The translations under genes and the position numbers were made by a program. A stretch of 64,000 bases of DNA, taken from positions 1 to 64,000 of the forward strand of contig NZ_AUHF01000008.1 of NCBI RefSeq assembly GCF_000423045.1, given 5' to 3'. Source of the DNA: Christiangramia portivictoriae DSM 23547 (lineage in GTDB: Bacteria > Bacteroidota > Bacteroidia > Flavobacteriales > Flavobacteriaceae). The notes under the pieces are model-generated. The model worked only from the letters and a program-made list of their open reading frames with translations. It made no database searches and was not told where the DNA came from. Every line of letters starts with the position of its first letter. The first letter of the stretch is position 1. Shown here in pieces: positions 55,422 through 63,885 of this stretch.

Positions 55422-56424
55422 GACCTTCACAGATAAGTTCCTGCTGGTCATGAAAGGCCTGGCTATGGGCGCTGCGAACAAGGTTCCAGGCGTATCTGGT
55501 GGAGTTGTTGCTTTTGTCGCTGGCTTCTATGAAGAGTTCATTTATTCCTTACAAAAAGTCAATCTGAAAGCCTTTAAACTACTTATTTCGGGTAGATTCA
55601 GAAGTTTATATCACTACGTTAACGGCAAGTTCCTGTTCCTTTTAATCCTCGGAATGCTGGTGAGCTATTTTAGTGTTTCCAAGATCCTGGATTATTTGAT
55701 CATACATTACGAATTGTATGTCTGGTCTGCTTTCTTCGGAATGATCATTGGCTCCATCTATTACATTAGCAAAGATTTTGAAGACTGGGACCGCAATTCC
55801 ATCGTTTTTGCGGTGCTGGGGATTATCGCGGGAATAGCCATTAGTTTCCTGGAGCCTGCCAGAGAAAATGACAATCTCTGGTTCGTTTTTATCTGCGGAA
55901 TGATTAGTGTGTCTGGAATGACCCTTCCCGGCCTCTCAGGCAGCTTTATTTTAATTCTGGTAGGTAATTATGTTTTGCTACTCGTAGACTCCGTCAATGC
56001 GCTTTACGATACCATGGCTGATGTTCTCACGCTGGACTTCTCCTGGACTGCAGATGCTGAAAGAATTCATATGCTAAAGGTTTTGGCGGTATTCGCAATT
56101 GGTTCCCTGGCTGGACTGGTTTCCCTATCACATCTATTAGGCTATGTTCTCAAAAAAAGGAAAAAAGAAACCTTTGCGGTGATTATTGGATTTATTACAG
56201 GCTCCCTTGGAGTAGTTTGGCCCTGGAAAGAAAAGGTCTATAAAATTGGCGCACAGGGAAAGATTTTAATCGACAGGAATGGGAACAAGGTAATCGATAA
56301 TTACGATCGATACTGGCCACATTTTGATCAACTGGAAACTTTCGCGGCAATTTTCTTCATAGGAATAGGCATTAGTATTGTGCTTGGACTCGCCTGGTAT
56401 GAAAAAATCACTTCAGAAAAATGA
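55402..56424 (+). CDS. DUF368 membrane protein, second PopT-like paralogue
   Basis: This 340-residue paralogue of the upstream gene has GLAMGAANKVPGVSGGVVAFVAG near 18-40 and MTLPGLSGSFILILVGNY near 172. Relative to its neighbour it carries an Asn in place of Asp in the first motif (AANKVPG against AADVVPG) and a longer soluble loop near 285-310 (GKILIDRNGNKVIDNYDR). It may serve another polyprenyl carrier or form a heterodimer with the first protein. The aroE ATG overlaps its stop by 4 bases. Starts at 55402 or 55408 are both possible. Confidence 0.9.
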   Translation: MPMQQTRTFTDKFLLVMKGLAMGAANKVPGVSGGVVAFVAGFYEEFIYSLQKVNLKAFKLLISGRFRSLYHYVNGKFLFLLILGMLVSYFSVSKILDYLIIHYELYVWSAFFGMIIGSIYYISKDFEDWDRNSIVFAVLGIIAGIAISFLEPARENDNLWFVFICGMISVSGMTLPGLSGSFILILVGNYVLLLVDSVNALYDTMADVLTLDFSWTADAERIHMLKVLAVFAIGSLAGLVSLSHLLGYVLKKRKKETFAVIIGFITGSLGVVWPWKEKVYKIGAQGKILIDRNGNKVIDNYDRYWPHFDQLETFAAIFFIGIGISIVLGLAWYEKITSEK

Positions 56425-57149
56425 GAACTTTTGGACTTGTTGGTAAAGACATCGACTATTCTTTTTCCAGGAACTACTTCAGCAGGAAATTCAGCAATGA
56501 AAATATAAATGCCAGGTATATCAATTTCGATCTTGAAAATATAAATCAATTCCCTGAAATTTTTAAAACCACAGAGGTTTCAGGAATGAATGTGACGATC
56601 CCATATAAGGAAAAAGTGATTCCATTTCTGGATCAACTCGACCCGGAAGCTGAAAAGATTGGAGCTGTAAATACCATCAAAATTTCTGAACAAGGTGAAC
56701 TCACCGGGTATAATACAGATCACTTTGGCTTTCAAAAATCACTCGAAAAACACTTGGAAAGTTTCCATACCTCTGCTTTAATTCTTGGTACCGGAGGAGC
56801 GTCAAAAGCCGTTGCATATGCTCTTGACAAACTGTCAGTTCCCTTCACTTTTATCTCCAGAATTGCTTCGGAAAATAGTCTATCTTATGATGAACTGAAT
56901 GTTGAATTGATTAATAGTAACAAACTGGTTATCAATACAACTCCTTTAGGCACTTTTCCAGATACAGATCGTTATCCTCCAATCCCATTGGAAGGTATTT
57001 CCAGCCAGCATCTTATCTTTGATCTTATCTATAATCCAGAGGAAACCATGCTGATGCAGCTGGCTTCTCAACGTGGTGCTAAGACTATCAATGGTTACCA
57101 GATGCTAGAACTGCAGGCTGAGAAAAGCTGGTCAATCTGGAATACCTGA
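56421..57149 (+). CDS. aroE: Shikimate dehydrogenase
   Basis: AroE reduces 3-dehydroshikimate with NADPH in the chorismate pathway. The 242-residue protein has the shikimate-site Ser pair in DYSFSRNYF near 12, the catalytic Lys63 in MNVTIPYKEKVIP and Asp100 in YNTDHFGF. The nucleotide loop is LGTGGASKAVAYAL near 114 and INTTPLGTFPD near 172 is also typical. It is shorter than the E. coli enzyme (272), as in other Bacteroidota. The joint operon with DUF368 genes probably reflects shared expression rather than a pathway link. Confidence 0.94.
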   Translation: MRTFGLVGKDIDYSFSRNYFSRKFSNENINARYINFDLENINQFPEIFKTTEVSGMNVTIPYKEKVIPFLDQLDPEAEKIGAVNTIKISEQGELTGYNTDHFGFQKSLEKHLESFHTSALILGTGGASKAVAYALDKLSVPFTFISRIASENSLSYDELNVELINSNKLVINTTPLGTFPDTDRYPPIPLEGISSQHLIFDLIYNPEETMLMQLASQRGAKTINGYQMLELQAEKSWSIWNT

Positions 57150-57264
57150 ATTCAATTTCATAGCTATATATGATTTATAAATAGAATCATTCCCTTGTCC
57201 AATTTTGGTGGAGTTGTTATCTTTCAGAATAATTCGATTTTGAAGAACCTTAACATTGGAAGAT

Positions 57265-59541
57265 ATGTCCACTACAGAAAATGAGAACAAGAAAAATGAA
57301 ATGTCTGAGAACCACGAAATGGACTCCATGCAGCCCTCCCGTTCTACAGATCATTCTTTGAATGAACCGCAGGAAAACTCTGAAAATCTTCAGAAGCAAT
57401 CTGAACAAAAAGGTGATACTGGCACAGACCATGAAGATGCTATCGTGAATGAATCTGCTTCTGGAAAGGCAACTTCAGATCAGAAAAAACTTGAACAAAT
57501 AGATCCCGATAAAGATCCATATACAGCCATGGAAGGTGATGGAGATACCTATCCTGTTAAGAAAAGCTCAGAATCGGCAGAACCTGAAAACAAAACTGTA
57601 CGAAAAGTTTCAAATTCGACAGATCATGAGGACGCTATGATCTCGGAATCGGAAACCAGAAGGCCAGAGGCAACATCAGAAGAACAGGATGAAGATCTTA
57701 ATAGTGATATAGGCGAGGCAGTGGTTGGTGAAAACCAGAAGAGTTCCGGCAATCATGAAGAGGATATGGATAATGCGGTTGCGGAAGATAGCGAAGATGA
57801 AAGTGCCGGAGAGAGGCACGCGATCGAGAAAAAAGACTATCATTCCATGAGTAAGGAAGCACTGGTTGATGAACTGGAAAAATTGCTAAAGACTGAAAAA
57901 GTGCAGGCGATCAAAGAACATGTTCAGGAAATCAGAACAGAATTCAACGCTAAGTACGATGAAGAACTGGAAGAGAAAAAAGAAGAATTTCTCGCTGAAG
58001 GTGGGAATATAATTGACTTCCACTACTCTACCCCGCTCAATAAAAGATTTAGTTCCATCTACTTCGATTATCGGGAAAAGAGAAACGATTATTACAAACG
58101 CCTTAAAAAAGATCTTAACCAGAACCTCAGCATACGTCTGGAACTTATTGAGGAATTAAAAGGATTACTTGGTGTAGAGGAAAATATTAATACCACCTAC
58201 AATCATTTCAAAGAAATCCAGGATAAATGGCGTACTGCCGGACCAATTCCACGAGACAGATATAACAATGTATGGAACACCTATCACCATCATGTTGAGA
58301 ATTTCTATGATTTTCTACATTTAAACCGGGAATTCAGAGATCTGGACTTCAAGCATAATCTTGAGCAAAAACTTAAGGTGATAGACCGCGCTGAAGAATT
58401 GGCGCAGGAAAAAGATACCAATCGTTCTTTCCGTGAACTACAGATGCTACATAAAATGTGGAAAGAAGAACTGGGTCCAGTAGCCAAGGAATATCGCGAG
58501 GATATCTGGAAGCGGTTTAGTGCTGCCACCAAGCAAATTCACGATCGCCGCCAGGCATATTATTCACAGCTAGACGAACAATACGAGAAGAACTGGGAAA
58601 ACAAGCGAGATATCATCGTGAAGATAAAAGAGATCGCAGAGCAGGATTTTGACAGCCACAACAAATGGCAGCAAAGCATCAAACAAATTGAAGCGTTGCG
58701 CGAAGAATTCTTTAAGGCGGGAAAGGTTCCCAGGAGCAAGAATCAGGAAACCTGGAACGAGTTCAAGAAACATGTTCGAAAATTCAATCGCAAGAAAAAT
58801 GCGTATTACAAGAACTTAAAAAAGCAGCAATACGATAATCTTGAGAAAAAGAAAGAACTTATTAAAATTGCGGAAGATAACATGAATAGCGATGACTTTA
58901 AAACGGTCACGCCTCTCATGAAGAAAATCCAGAACGACTGGAAGAAAGTTGGACACGTGCCCCGAAAAGACAGCGATAAGGTCTGGAAACAGTTCAAAAA
59001 GGCCTGTAACCATTATTTTGATCGCATGCACGCGCAAAAGAACGAGGAGAACAAGGAAGAAGTGGAAGCTTTCGAAAAAAAGAAGGCTTTGCTGGATGAT
59101 ATGAAATCGATGGAACTTACTGGCACTAAAAAAGAAGATCTTACTGCCATCAAGGCTAAGATCGCGTCATGGAAAGATATTGGTCGGGTTCCTTACAACA
59201 AAAGATTTATCGAAGGAAAGTTTAACAAAGCGCTGGATCAACTCTTTAAAAAGCTCGATGTGGACAACACGAAAGCAGAGATGATGAAGTACGAGAACAA
59301 AATCCAGGCTCTGGATGATGCAGATGACGATAAGAAAATTAGGAATGAACACTATTTCCTTACCAAGAAGATCGAAGAAACCAGGAGTGAGATCAGGCAG
59401 CTTGAAAACAATCTACAGTTCTTCAGCAATGTAGATAATGACAATCCACTGGTACGGGATGTACATAAAAATATCGCTCAGCATAAAGCAGATCTTGAGG
59501 TATGGCAGGAAAAACTTGCCAAGATCAAAACTCTGTACTAA
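57265..59541 (+). CDS. DUF349 repeat protein with acidic N-terminal tail
   Basis: This protein of 758 residues starts best at ATG 57265; a TTG at 57256 is the alternative. The first 190 residues are acidic, low-complexity and probably disordered, with a short motif repeated twice, TDHEDAIVNES and TDHEDAMISES, and looser copies. From about 195 to the end it is a long chain of DUF349 units, each with W(K/R)..G.(V/I)P and RF or W.RF helices, such as WRTAGPIPRDRYNNVW, FKAGKVPRSKNQETW, WKKVGHVPRKDSDKVW and WKDIGRVPYNKRFIEG. Coiled coils end the chain. The role is not established; some DUF349 proteins bind nucleic acid or ribosomes. Confidence 0.9.
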   Translation: MSTTENENKKNEMSENHEMDSMQPSRSTDHSLNEPQENSENLQKQSEQKGDTGTDHEDAIVNESASGKATSDQKKLEQIDPDKDPYTAMEGDGDTYPVKKSSESAEPENKTVRKVSNSTDHEDAMISESETRRPEATSEEQDEDLNSDIGEAVVGENQKSSGNHEEDMDNAVAEDSEDESAGERHAIEKKDYHSMSKEALVDELEKLLKTEKVQAIKEHVQEIRTEFNAKYDEELEEKKEEFLAEGGNIIDFHYSTPLNKRFSSIYFDYREKRNDYYKRLKKDLNQNLSIRLELIEELKGLLGVEENINTTYNHFKEIQDKWRTAGPIPRDRYNNVWNTYHHHVENFYDFLHLNREFRDLDFKHNLEQKLKVIDRAEELAQEKDTNRSFRELQMLHKMWKEELGPVAKEYREDIWKRFSAATKQIHDRRQAYYSQLDEQYEKNWENKRDIIVKIKEIAEQDFDSHNKWQQSIKQIEALREEFFKAGKVPRSKNQETWNEFKKHVRKFNRKKNAYYKNLKKQQYDNLEKKKELIKIAEDNMNSDDFKTVTPLMKKIQNDWKKVGHVPRKDSDKVWKQFKKACNHYFDRMHAQKNEENKEEVEAFEKKKALLDDMKSMELTGTKKEDLTAIKAKIASWKDIGRVPYNKRFIEGKFNKALDQLFKKLDVDNTKAEMMKYENKIQALDDADDDKKIRNEHYFLTKKIEETRSEIRQLENNLQFFSNVDNDNPLVRDVHKNIAQHKADLEVWQEKLAKIKTLY

Positions 59542-59552
59542 TTTAAAATCAA

Positions 59553-59595
59553 ATTACAGCCTGTTTTTCCAAGATTACATATGACAGGCTGTAAT
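59553..59595. repeat. Inverted repeat between DUF349 and DUF2200 genes
   Basis: ATTACAGCCTGT (59553-59564) and ACAGGCTGTAAT (59584-59595) form a perfect 12-base inverted repeat with a 19-base loop. No T tract follows on the plus strand. It may end the DUF349 transcript or control the next gene. Confidence 0.5.
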
Positions 59596-59664
59596 ATTCA
59601 AGAACAACCGGAAAAGGAGTGATGCCTAACAATAGGCTTTGCTGAGCTGTCCAATCACTTAAAT

Positions 59665-60036
59665 ATGGGAGAAGTAACAGCAGAGAAAAATGAGCAGATC
59701 GCGAAAATGAGTTTTGGATCTGTTTATCCGCATTATCTGAACAGGATAGAAAAGAACGGCAGGACAAAAGAAGAACTTGACTGTGTAATTTCATGGTTTA
59801 CAGGTTTCAACCAGGACCAATTAGAATCTTTTATTAACGGTCAGGCCACATTCAAGGATTTTTTTGAAGAAGCCAGAATCCATCAAAATGCCCACATGAT
59901 CAAAGGCGTTGTGTGCGGATATCGTATTGAAGAGATTCCTGAAGAATTTGCCTTGTATCGCGATTGTAGAAAAATGGAAAAGCTGATCGATGAATTAGCC
60001 AAAGGCCGAAAAATGGAAAAGATCTTAAGAAAATGA
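59665..60036 (+). CDS. DUF2200 family protein
   Basis: This 123-residue cytoplasmic protein matches DUF2200 over its whole length: EKNEQIAKMSFGSVYPHYLNRIEKNGRTKEEL at the start, ISWFTGFNQDQL near 43 and HMIKGVVCGYRIEEIPE near 77. The family is found singly in many bacteria and has no assigned function. The fold is mostly helical. The gene has no operon partner; its stop is followed by a 329-base gap. Confidence 0.88.
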   Translation: MGEVTAEKNEQIAKMSFGSVYPHYLNRIEKNGRTKEELDCVISWFTGFNQDQLESFINGQATFKDFFEEARIHQNAHMIKGVVCGYRIEEIPEEFALYRDCRKMEKLIDELAKGRKMEKILRK

Positions 60037-60365
60037 CTGAAACCGCGATGAAATTAAGGTTACATTAGCTATCAGGTATCGTCTGTATCTTGACGCTGTT
60101 TATAAGACTTCAACTGATGATTAAATTGTCTACTTTTCATTTGGATGAATGCAAATTTCAGCAAACATCCACTCCGGATTTATATTCTTTTATAGGAACC
60201 TTCTGAATGATTCACACGTGAATTATTCAGAAAATTTACCTCTGAGCAATAATGTAGAATTTGCTACATAACTATCTTCCAACAAAACCGAAAGTTTGAA
60301 AAATTGACCGATCTCTATGAAAATAGCTGGTCTTTGCTAAAATAATATCTCGCATTATTATATTT
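60037..60365. other. Gene-free stretch with one long palindrome
   Basis: Convergent genes (DUF2200 and mazG) flank this gap. I find no open frame or RNA gene. The single clear feature is a palindrome at 60203-60230. The mazG side has no ordinary T-tract terminator. Confidence 0.5.
60203..60230. repeat. 28-base near-perfect palindrome with TTCAC/GTGAA core
   Basis: The arms CTGAATGATTCAC and CGTGAATTATTCAG pair at 13 of 14 positions (one of them G-T), with an A-C pair at the centre. The core TTCAC-AC-GTGAA recalls parS half sites, but with two extra bases between them. A dimeric regulator site is the simplest reading. Confidence 0.55.
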
Positions 60366-61157
60366 TTAGAAATTGCGATTTGCTTTAACTTTCTTGGCCT
60401 CGTTCCAGAACACATCCATCTCAGCAAGACTCATATCTTTCAGTGATTTTCCTTGCTCTGCCGCTTTCTCTTCCAGATATTGAAATCGCTTAATGAACTT
60501 TTTGTTGGTACGCTCCAGGGCATTTTCAGGATTTACATTTAGAAAACGAGCATAGTTGATCATAGAAAACAGTACATCACCAAATTCTGCTTCAATCAGG
60601 TCACTGTTATCATCTGTTACCTCCGCTTCCAACTCTCTGAGTTCTTCCTGAAGTTTTTCAAATACCTGCTTAGGCTCTTCCCAGTCAAAGCCAACTCCTG
60701 CAACTTTATCCTGTATACGATTAGCTTTGACCATGGCTGGTAAAGATCTGGGCACTCCTTCCAGAACGCTTTTCTTACCTTCCTTCAATTTGAGGTTTTC
60801 CCAGTTTCGTTTTACCTCTTCTTCATCTGCGACGATCACATCCCCGTAAATATGAGGATGCCGATCTATAAGTTTATCACATATTCCATTCGCAACATCT
60901 GCGATATCGAAGTCATTCGTTTCACTTCCAATCTTTGAATAAAACACCAGATGTAATAATACATCTCCAAGTTCTTTCCGTATCTCTTCCATGTCTTTAT
61001 CCAGAATGGCATCACCAAGCTCATAGGTTTCCTCAATGGTAAGATGACGAAGGGATTCCATGGTTTGTTTACGATCCCAGGGACATTTTTCCCGGAGCTC
61101 ATCCATGATGGTTAATAGTCTGTCAAAAGCCTGGAGTTGATCTTGCCTGGAATTCAT
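60366..61157 (-). CDS. mazG: Nucleoside triphosphate pyrophosphohydrolase MazG
   Basis: MazG hydrolyses (d)NTPs to monophosphates, removing damaged nucleotides and affecting ppGpp levels. I chose ATG 61157 (MNSRQDQLQAFDRLL); a TTG at 61178 lies inside a promoter element. The 263-residue protein has two MazG domains: LREKCPWDRKQTMESLRHLTIEETYELGDAI near 15-45 with EEIRKELGDVLLHLVFYSKI, and a second one near 170-225 with EELRELEAE and IEAEFGDVLFSMINYARFL. ExxE...ExxD metal sites are visible in both. Length matches E. coli MazG (263). Confidence 0.93.
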   Translation of the reverse strand: MNSRQDQLQAFDRLLTIMDELREKCPWDRKQTMESLRHLTIEETYELGDAILDKDMEEIRKELGDVLLHLVFYSKIGSETNDFDIADVANGICDKLIDRHPHIYGDVIVADEEEVKRNWENLKLKEGKKSVLEGVPRSLPAMVKANRIQDKVAGVGFDWEEPKQVFEKLQEELRELEAEVTDDNSDLIEAEFGDVLFSMINYARFLNVNPENALERTNKKFIKRFQYLEEKAAEQGKSLKDMSLAEMDVFWNEAKKVKANRNF

Positions 61158-61175
61158 ACTGAAAAACAATTTTTT

Positions 61176-61183
61176 CAAAAGTA
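61176..61183 (-). promoter_or_regulatory. -7 element of mazG
   Basis: On the minus strand the site reads TACTTTTG, an exact TAnnTTTG match 18 bases before the chosen ATG. The -33 box is not clear. Confidence 0.55.
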
Positions 61184-61219
61184 ATATATCAAAACCGTAT
61201 GATAAACATGAACTGAAGT

Positions 61220-61627
61220 TTATTGCTTGCGATATCTATAACTGCAAGCTTCTATACAACCAATATAACTTATCTCCATTTCGCTTTCAGTAATGCTGAC
61301 TACCCTGAAGGAGCGCATACTTTCTGTGTTATCTGTGCAAGTGAATGAAAGTTCGCTGTCATTGAGATTGAGACTGTAGGTTCCTGTTGAACATTCGTCC
61401 TGCGTAGCATTGAAATTACCATTAGAAAAAAATGTATATTCTGTACCATTTTCAACCGTTTGCCAGGTGGTCTCTCCGCCCGGGCTTACATATGCCTCGG
61501 TCAATTTCCAGGTTCCTGAAAGACTGTCTACTGTAAGGTCTACGATTAACAGACTATCATCACTACTGCTGCAGCTATTTAAAGAAATGGCTGCGACAAA
61601 AAGAAGGATTAATTCTCTCATTTTCAT
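61220..61627 (-). CDS. Lipocalin-like lipoprotein
   Basis: This 135-residue protein has a lipoprotein signal (MKMRELILLFVAAISLNSCSSS) and a lipocalin-like barrel opening LSGTWKLTEAYVSPGGETTWQTV. Strand-rich segments follow, with a conserved-looking Cys pattern (DECSTGTY, SFTCTD, YIGCIEACSY). The role is unknown; such small lipoproteins are common in Flavobacteriia. It is upstream of mazG on the same strand but separated from it by a promoter element, and downstream of tRNA-His behind a terminator. Confidence 0.82.
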   Translation of the reverse strand: MKMRELILLFVAAISLNSCSSSDDSLLIVDLTVDSLSGTWKLTEAYVSPGGETTWQTVENGTEYTFFSNGNFNATQDECSTGTYSLNLNDSELSFTCTDNTESMRSFRVVSITESEMEISYIGCIEACSYRYRKQ

Positions 61628-61677
61628 TGATTTGATTCATTAGGTAGATGCAAATAATTGAGAAAGGTTGCGTAAAC

Positions 61678-61707
61678 AAAAAAAGCTTCTCATTTCTGAG
61701 AAGCTTT
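61678..61707 (-). terminator. Terminator of tRNA-His
   Basis: On the minus strand AAAGCTTCTCA pairs perfectly with TGAGAAGCTTT around GAAA and runs into T, 6 bases after the tRNA. Confidence 0.92.
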
Positions 61708-61712
61708 GTGAG

Positions 61713-61787
61713 GGTGGAAGACCGGTTTCGAACCGGCGACCTCCGGAACCACAATCCGGCGCTCTAACCAGCTGAGCTACAACCACC
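61713..61787 (-). tRNA. tRNA-His (anticodon GTG)
   Basis: The anticodon stem CCGGA/TCCGG encloses TTGTGGT with anticodon GTG. The D arm (GCTC/GAGC) and T arm (GCCGG-TTCGAAA-CCGGT) are normal. The extra G at -1 and the C at 73, both typical of tRNA-His, are encoded. The acceptor stem GTGGTTG/CTTCCAC has two adjacent T-T mismatches at pairs 5-68 and 6-67. CCA is not encoded. Confidence 0.95.
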
Positions 61788-61803
61788 ATTTGATTAGCGG
61801 TTG

Positions 61804-61833
61804 CAAATGTAAGTTATTTGTACAATTCAGCAA
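61804..61833 (-). promoter_or_regulatory. Full Bacteroidota promoter of tRNA-His
   Basis: On the minus strand TTG (61833-61831) is followed after exactly 19 bases by TACATTTG (61811-61804), which lies 17 bases before the tRNA. Both boxes match the consensus. Confidence 0.85.
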
Positions 61834-61847
61834 AGAAAAAAATTCAA

Positions 61848-62564
61848 TTAAATGAGGTCAAATACAGAATCTACTGCTACATAGCGATCTACATTGTACC
61901 CTTCAGCATGATCAGTATTGATAAGCCTTCCCATATCCTGTGCCCTGTATGTAATGCTATCCAGGAAGTTACTACTGGAGATGGGTGTTTCCGGCTCTTT
62001 ACTGTCTTCGCTATAAAATTGCGATCTGTATGCTTTTACTGATTCAATTTTTTTGTCCAGAAAACCTGTAATATCCACTACAAAATCTGGTTTTAGATTC
62101 TTCCATTGGATATAATGAAACACATGTTTAGGTCGCCATGCATTCTGACTCTCACCATTCATAATGGTCTCGATCTTGCGCAAACCACTTAAAAAACAGG
62201 CATCACTAGCTAATTTCGCGGCTTTCCCATGATCGATATGCCTGTCATCTACTGCGTTGCACAAAACAATTTCTGGCTGATATTTTCTTATCATCTTAAT
62301 GATCTCCATTTGATGGGAAGTGTTGTTAGTAAAAAATGCATCACTAAACTCAAGATTCTCGCGAACCTCAACTCCCAAAACCTTGGCTGCTGCAGCTGCT
62401 TCCTGATCTCGGATCTCTGCCGTTCCCCTCGTACCAAGTTCTCCCCTGGTAAGATCAAGAATTCCAACCTTTTTTCCTCTGCTAATCTCTTTTGCAATGG
62501 TACCGGCACAACTCAATTCTACATCATCTGGGTGTGCCCCGATCGCAAGTATATCTAATTTCAT
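61848..62564 (-). CDS. bshB1: Bacillithiol biosynthesis deacetylase BshB1
   Basis: BshB1 removes the acetyl group from GlcNAc-malate, the second step in making bacillithiol, the thiol that replaces glutathione in Bacillus and many Bacteroidota. The 238-residue LmbE/PIG-L fold protein has the zinc motif AHPDDVE (His11, Asp13, Asp14), LTRGELGTRGT near 38-48, RYQPEIVLCNAVDDRHIDHGKAAKL near 92-117 with further zinc His residues, and FHYIQW near 148. It follows the trans-sulfuration gene by 6 bases, an operon that ties together thiol and sulfur amino acid metabolism. Confidence 0.94.
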   Translation of the reverse strand: MKLDILAIGAHPDDVELSCAGTIAKEISRGKKVGILDLTRGELGTRGTAEIRDQEAAAAAKVLGVEVRENLEFSDAFFTNNTSHQMEIIKMIRKYQPEIVLCNAVDDRHIDHGKAAKLASDACFLSGLRKIETIMNGESQNAWRPKHVFHYIQWKNLKPDFVVDITGFLDKKIESVKAYRSQFYSEDSKEPETPISSSNFLDSITYRAQDMGRLINTDHAEGYNVDRYVAVDSVFDLI

Positions 62565-62570
62565 AAAGTA

Positions 62571-63719
62571 TTATTTGGTATTTGCTATAGCCTGCTCGAG
62601 GTCGTTCTTGATATCCTCGAACTCTTCTATTCCAACAGAGAATCTTAGTAGATTATCCTTGATGCCCTGCTGAGCTCTTTCTTCCTCGGTTAACAAACCA
62701 TGACTTGTTTTGGAAGGTAAGAGAATGGTACTTTCCACTCCGGCCAGACTCATGGAAGGTTTTATTAGTTTTAGAGATTTCATGAAATGTTGCACGTCGA
62801 TCTCAGCATTCAGTTCGAATGACATCATTCCTCCAAAACCCGACATTTGTTTTGCTGCCAGTTCATGATCTGGATGATCTTTTAAACCTGGATAATAGAC
62901 ATTTGCTACGCTGGGATGTGTACTTAAATACCCGGCAAGTTGCATGGCGTTCGCATTTTGAGCTTTAACACGTAAACCCATTGTTTTAATACTTCTTTCC
63001 AGTAACCAGACCGTATAATCGCTTAAACTCCCACCAAAATTCTTCGCCATTTGAAAGATGCGGTCCATATGATCTTCTGAGCTTATGGCAGTTCCAGCCA
63101 GGATATCACTATGCCCTCCCATATATTTTGTTGCAGAATGCAGAACGATATCTATCCCCAGATCCAACGGATTCTGATTCACTGGTGAAGCGAATGTATT
63201 ATCGATCATACTAACGAGTCCGTGCTTTTTAGCTAGTTTAGCTACTCCTTCGATATCTGTGATCTTCAGCAACGGGTTAGATGGTGTTTCTATATAAATT
63301 ACCTTTGTATTCTCCCTGATTTCAGATTCTAAAGAAGCTATGGTAGAATCCTTGGCAAAAGTATATTCTATTCCGAATTTGGCGAACTCTTCTACCGCAA
63401 GATTACTGGTTCCTCCGTAAAGTGCATCTGGAAAAACAACGTGATCACCAGACCTTAAAAACGCCATTAATGAAGTGCTCACTGCGGCCATTCCGCTTCC
63501 GAAGATCAATGCAGCTTCTCCATGTTCCAGCGCAGCCATTTTTTTAGCAAGGGCTACCTGGTTGGGAGTGTTAAAATATCTGGGATAACGTTTTGTTTCC
63601 ACATCTTCAAAAGCGTATGATGTTGCCATGTACAGCGGCGAAACAGCACCTTTAAACTGGGTATCTTCCAGTTCTCCGGTATGTGTGCATATAGTATTGA
63701 TTCCTTTAGAATCGCTCAT
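62571..63719 (-). CDS. Trans-sulfuration PLP enzyme (cystathionine gamma-synthase/lyase or methionine gamma-lyase type)
   Basis: This 382-residue Cys/Met-metabolism PLP enzyme has YPRYFNTPNQVALAKKMAALE near 45, the PLP Lys198 in HSATKYMGGHSD, GSGMAAVSTSLMAFL near 75 and SLAGVESTILLPSKTSH near 335. The family includes cystathionine gamma-synthase, cystathionine gamma-lyase and methionine gamma-lyase, which motifs alone do not separate. It is the first gene of an operon with bshB1, so it could supply cysteine for bacillithiol; that is inference. Confidence 0.88.
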   Translation of the reverse strand: MSDSKGINTICTHTGELEDTQFKGAVSPLYMATSYAFEDVETKRYPRYFNTPNQVALAKKMAALEHGEAALIFGSGMAAVSTSLMAFLRSGDHVVFPDALYGGTSNLAVEEFAKFGIEYTFAKDSTIASLESEIRENTKVIYIETPSNPLLKITDIEGVAKLAKKHGLVSMIDNTFASPVNQNPLDLGIDIVLHSATKYMGGHSDILAGTAISSEDHMDRIFQMAKNFGGSLSDYTVWLLERSIKTMGLRVKAQNANAMQLAGYLSTHPSVANVYYPGLKDHPDHELAAKQMSGFGGMMSFELNAEIDVQHFMKSLKLIKPSMSLAGVESTILLPSKTSHGLLTEEERAQQGIKDNLLRFSVGIEEFEDIKNDLEQAIANTK

Positions 63720-63885
63720 AATTAAAGTTTCAAGATTGAGCTCCTAAGGTACTAAGAATTCTTTGAAAGCAATGGTTTACCTGAAACTTGACAATGATCA
63801 ATTCAACACGTTAAGAATAGTTAAACCTACCAGGCATTAGCCTTCTGAAAGCTATATTTTAAGTAAATTTCCAAAAAAGACAGAA

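Noticed and set aside
59553-59595. Transposon end or insertion remnant at the 12-base inverted repeat
   Set aside because: No transposase fragment, target duplication or second copy is seen nearby; a transcript-end hairpin is simpler.
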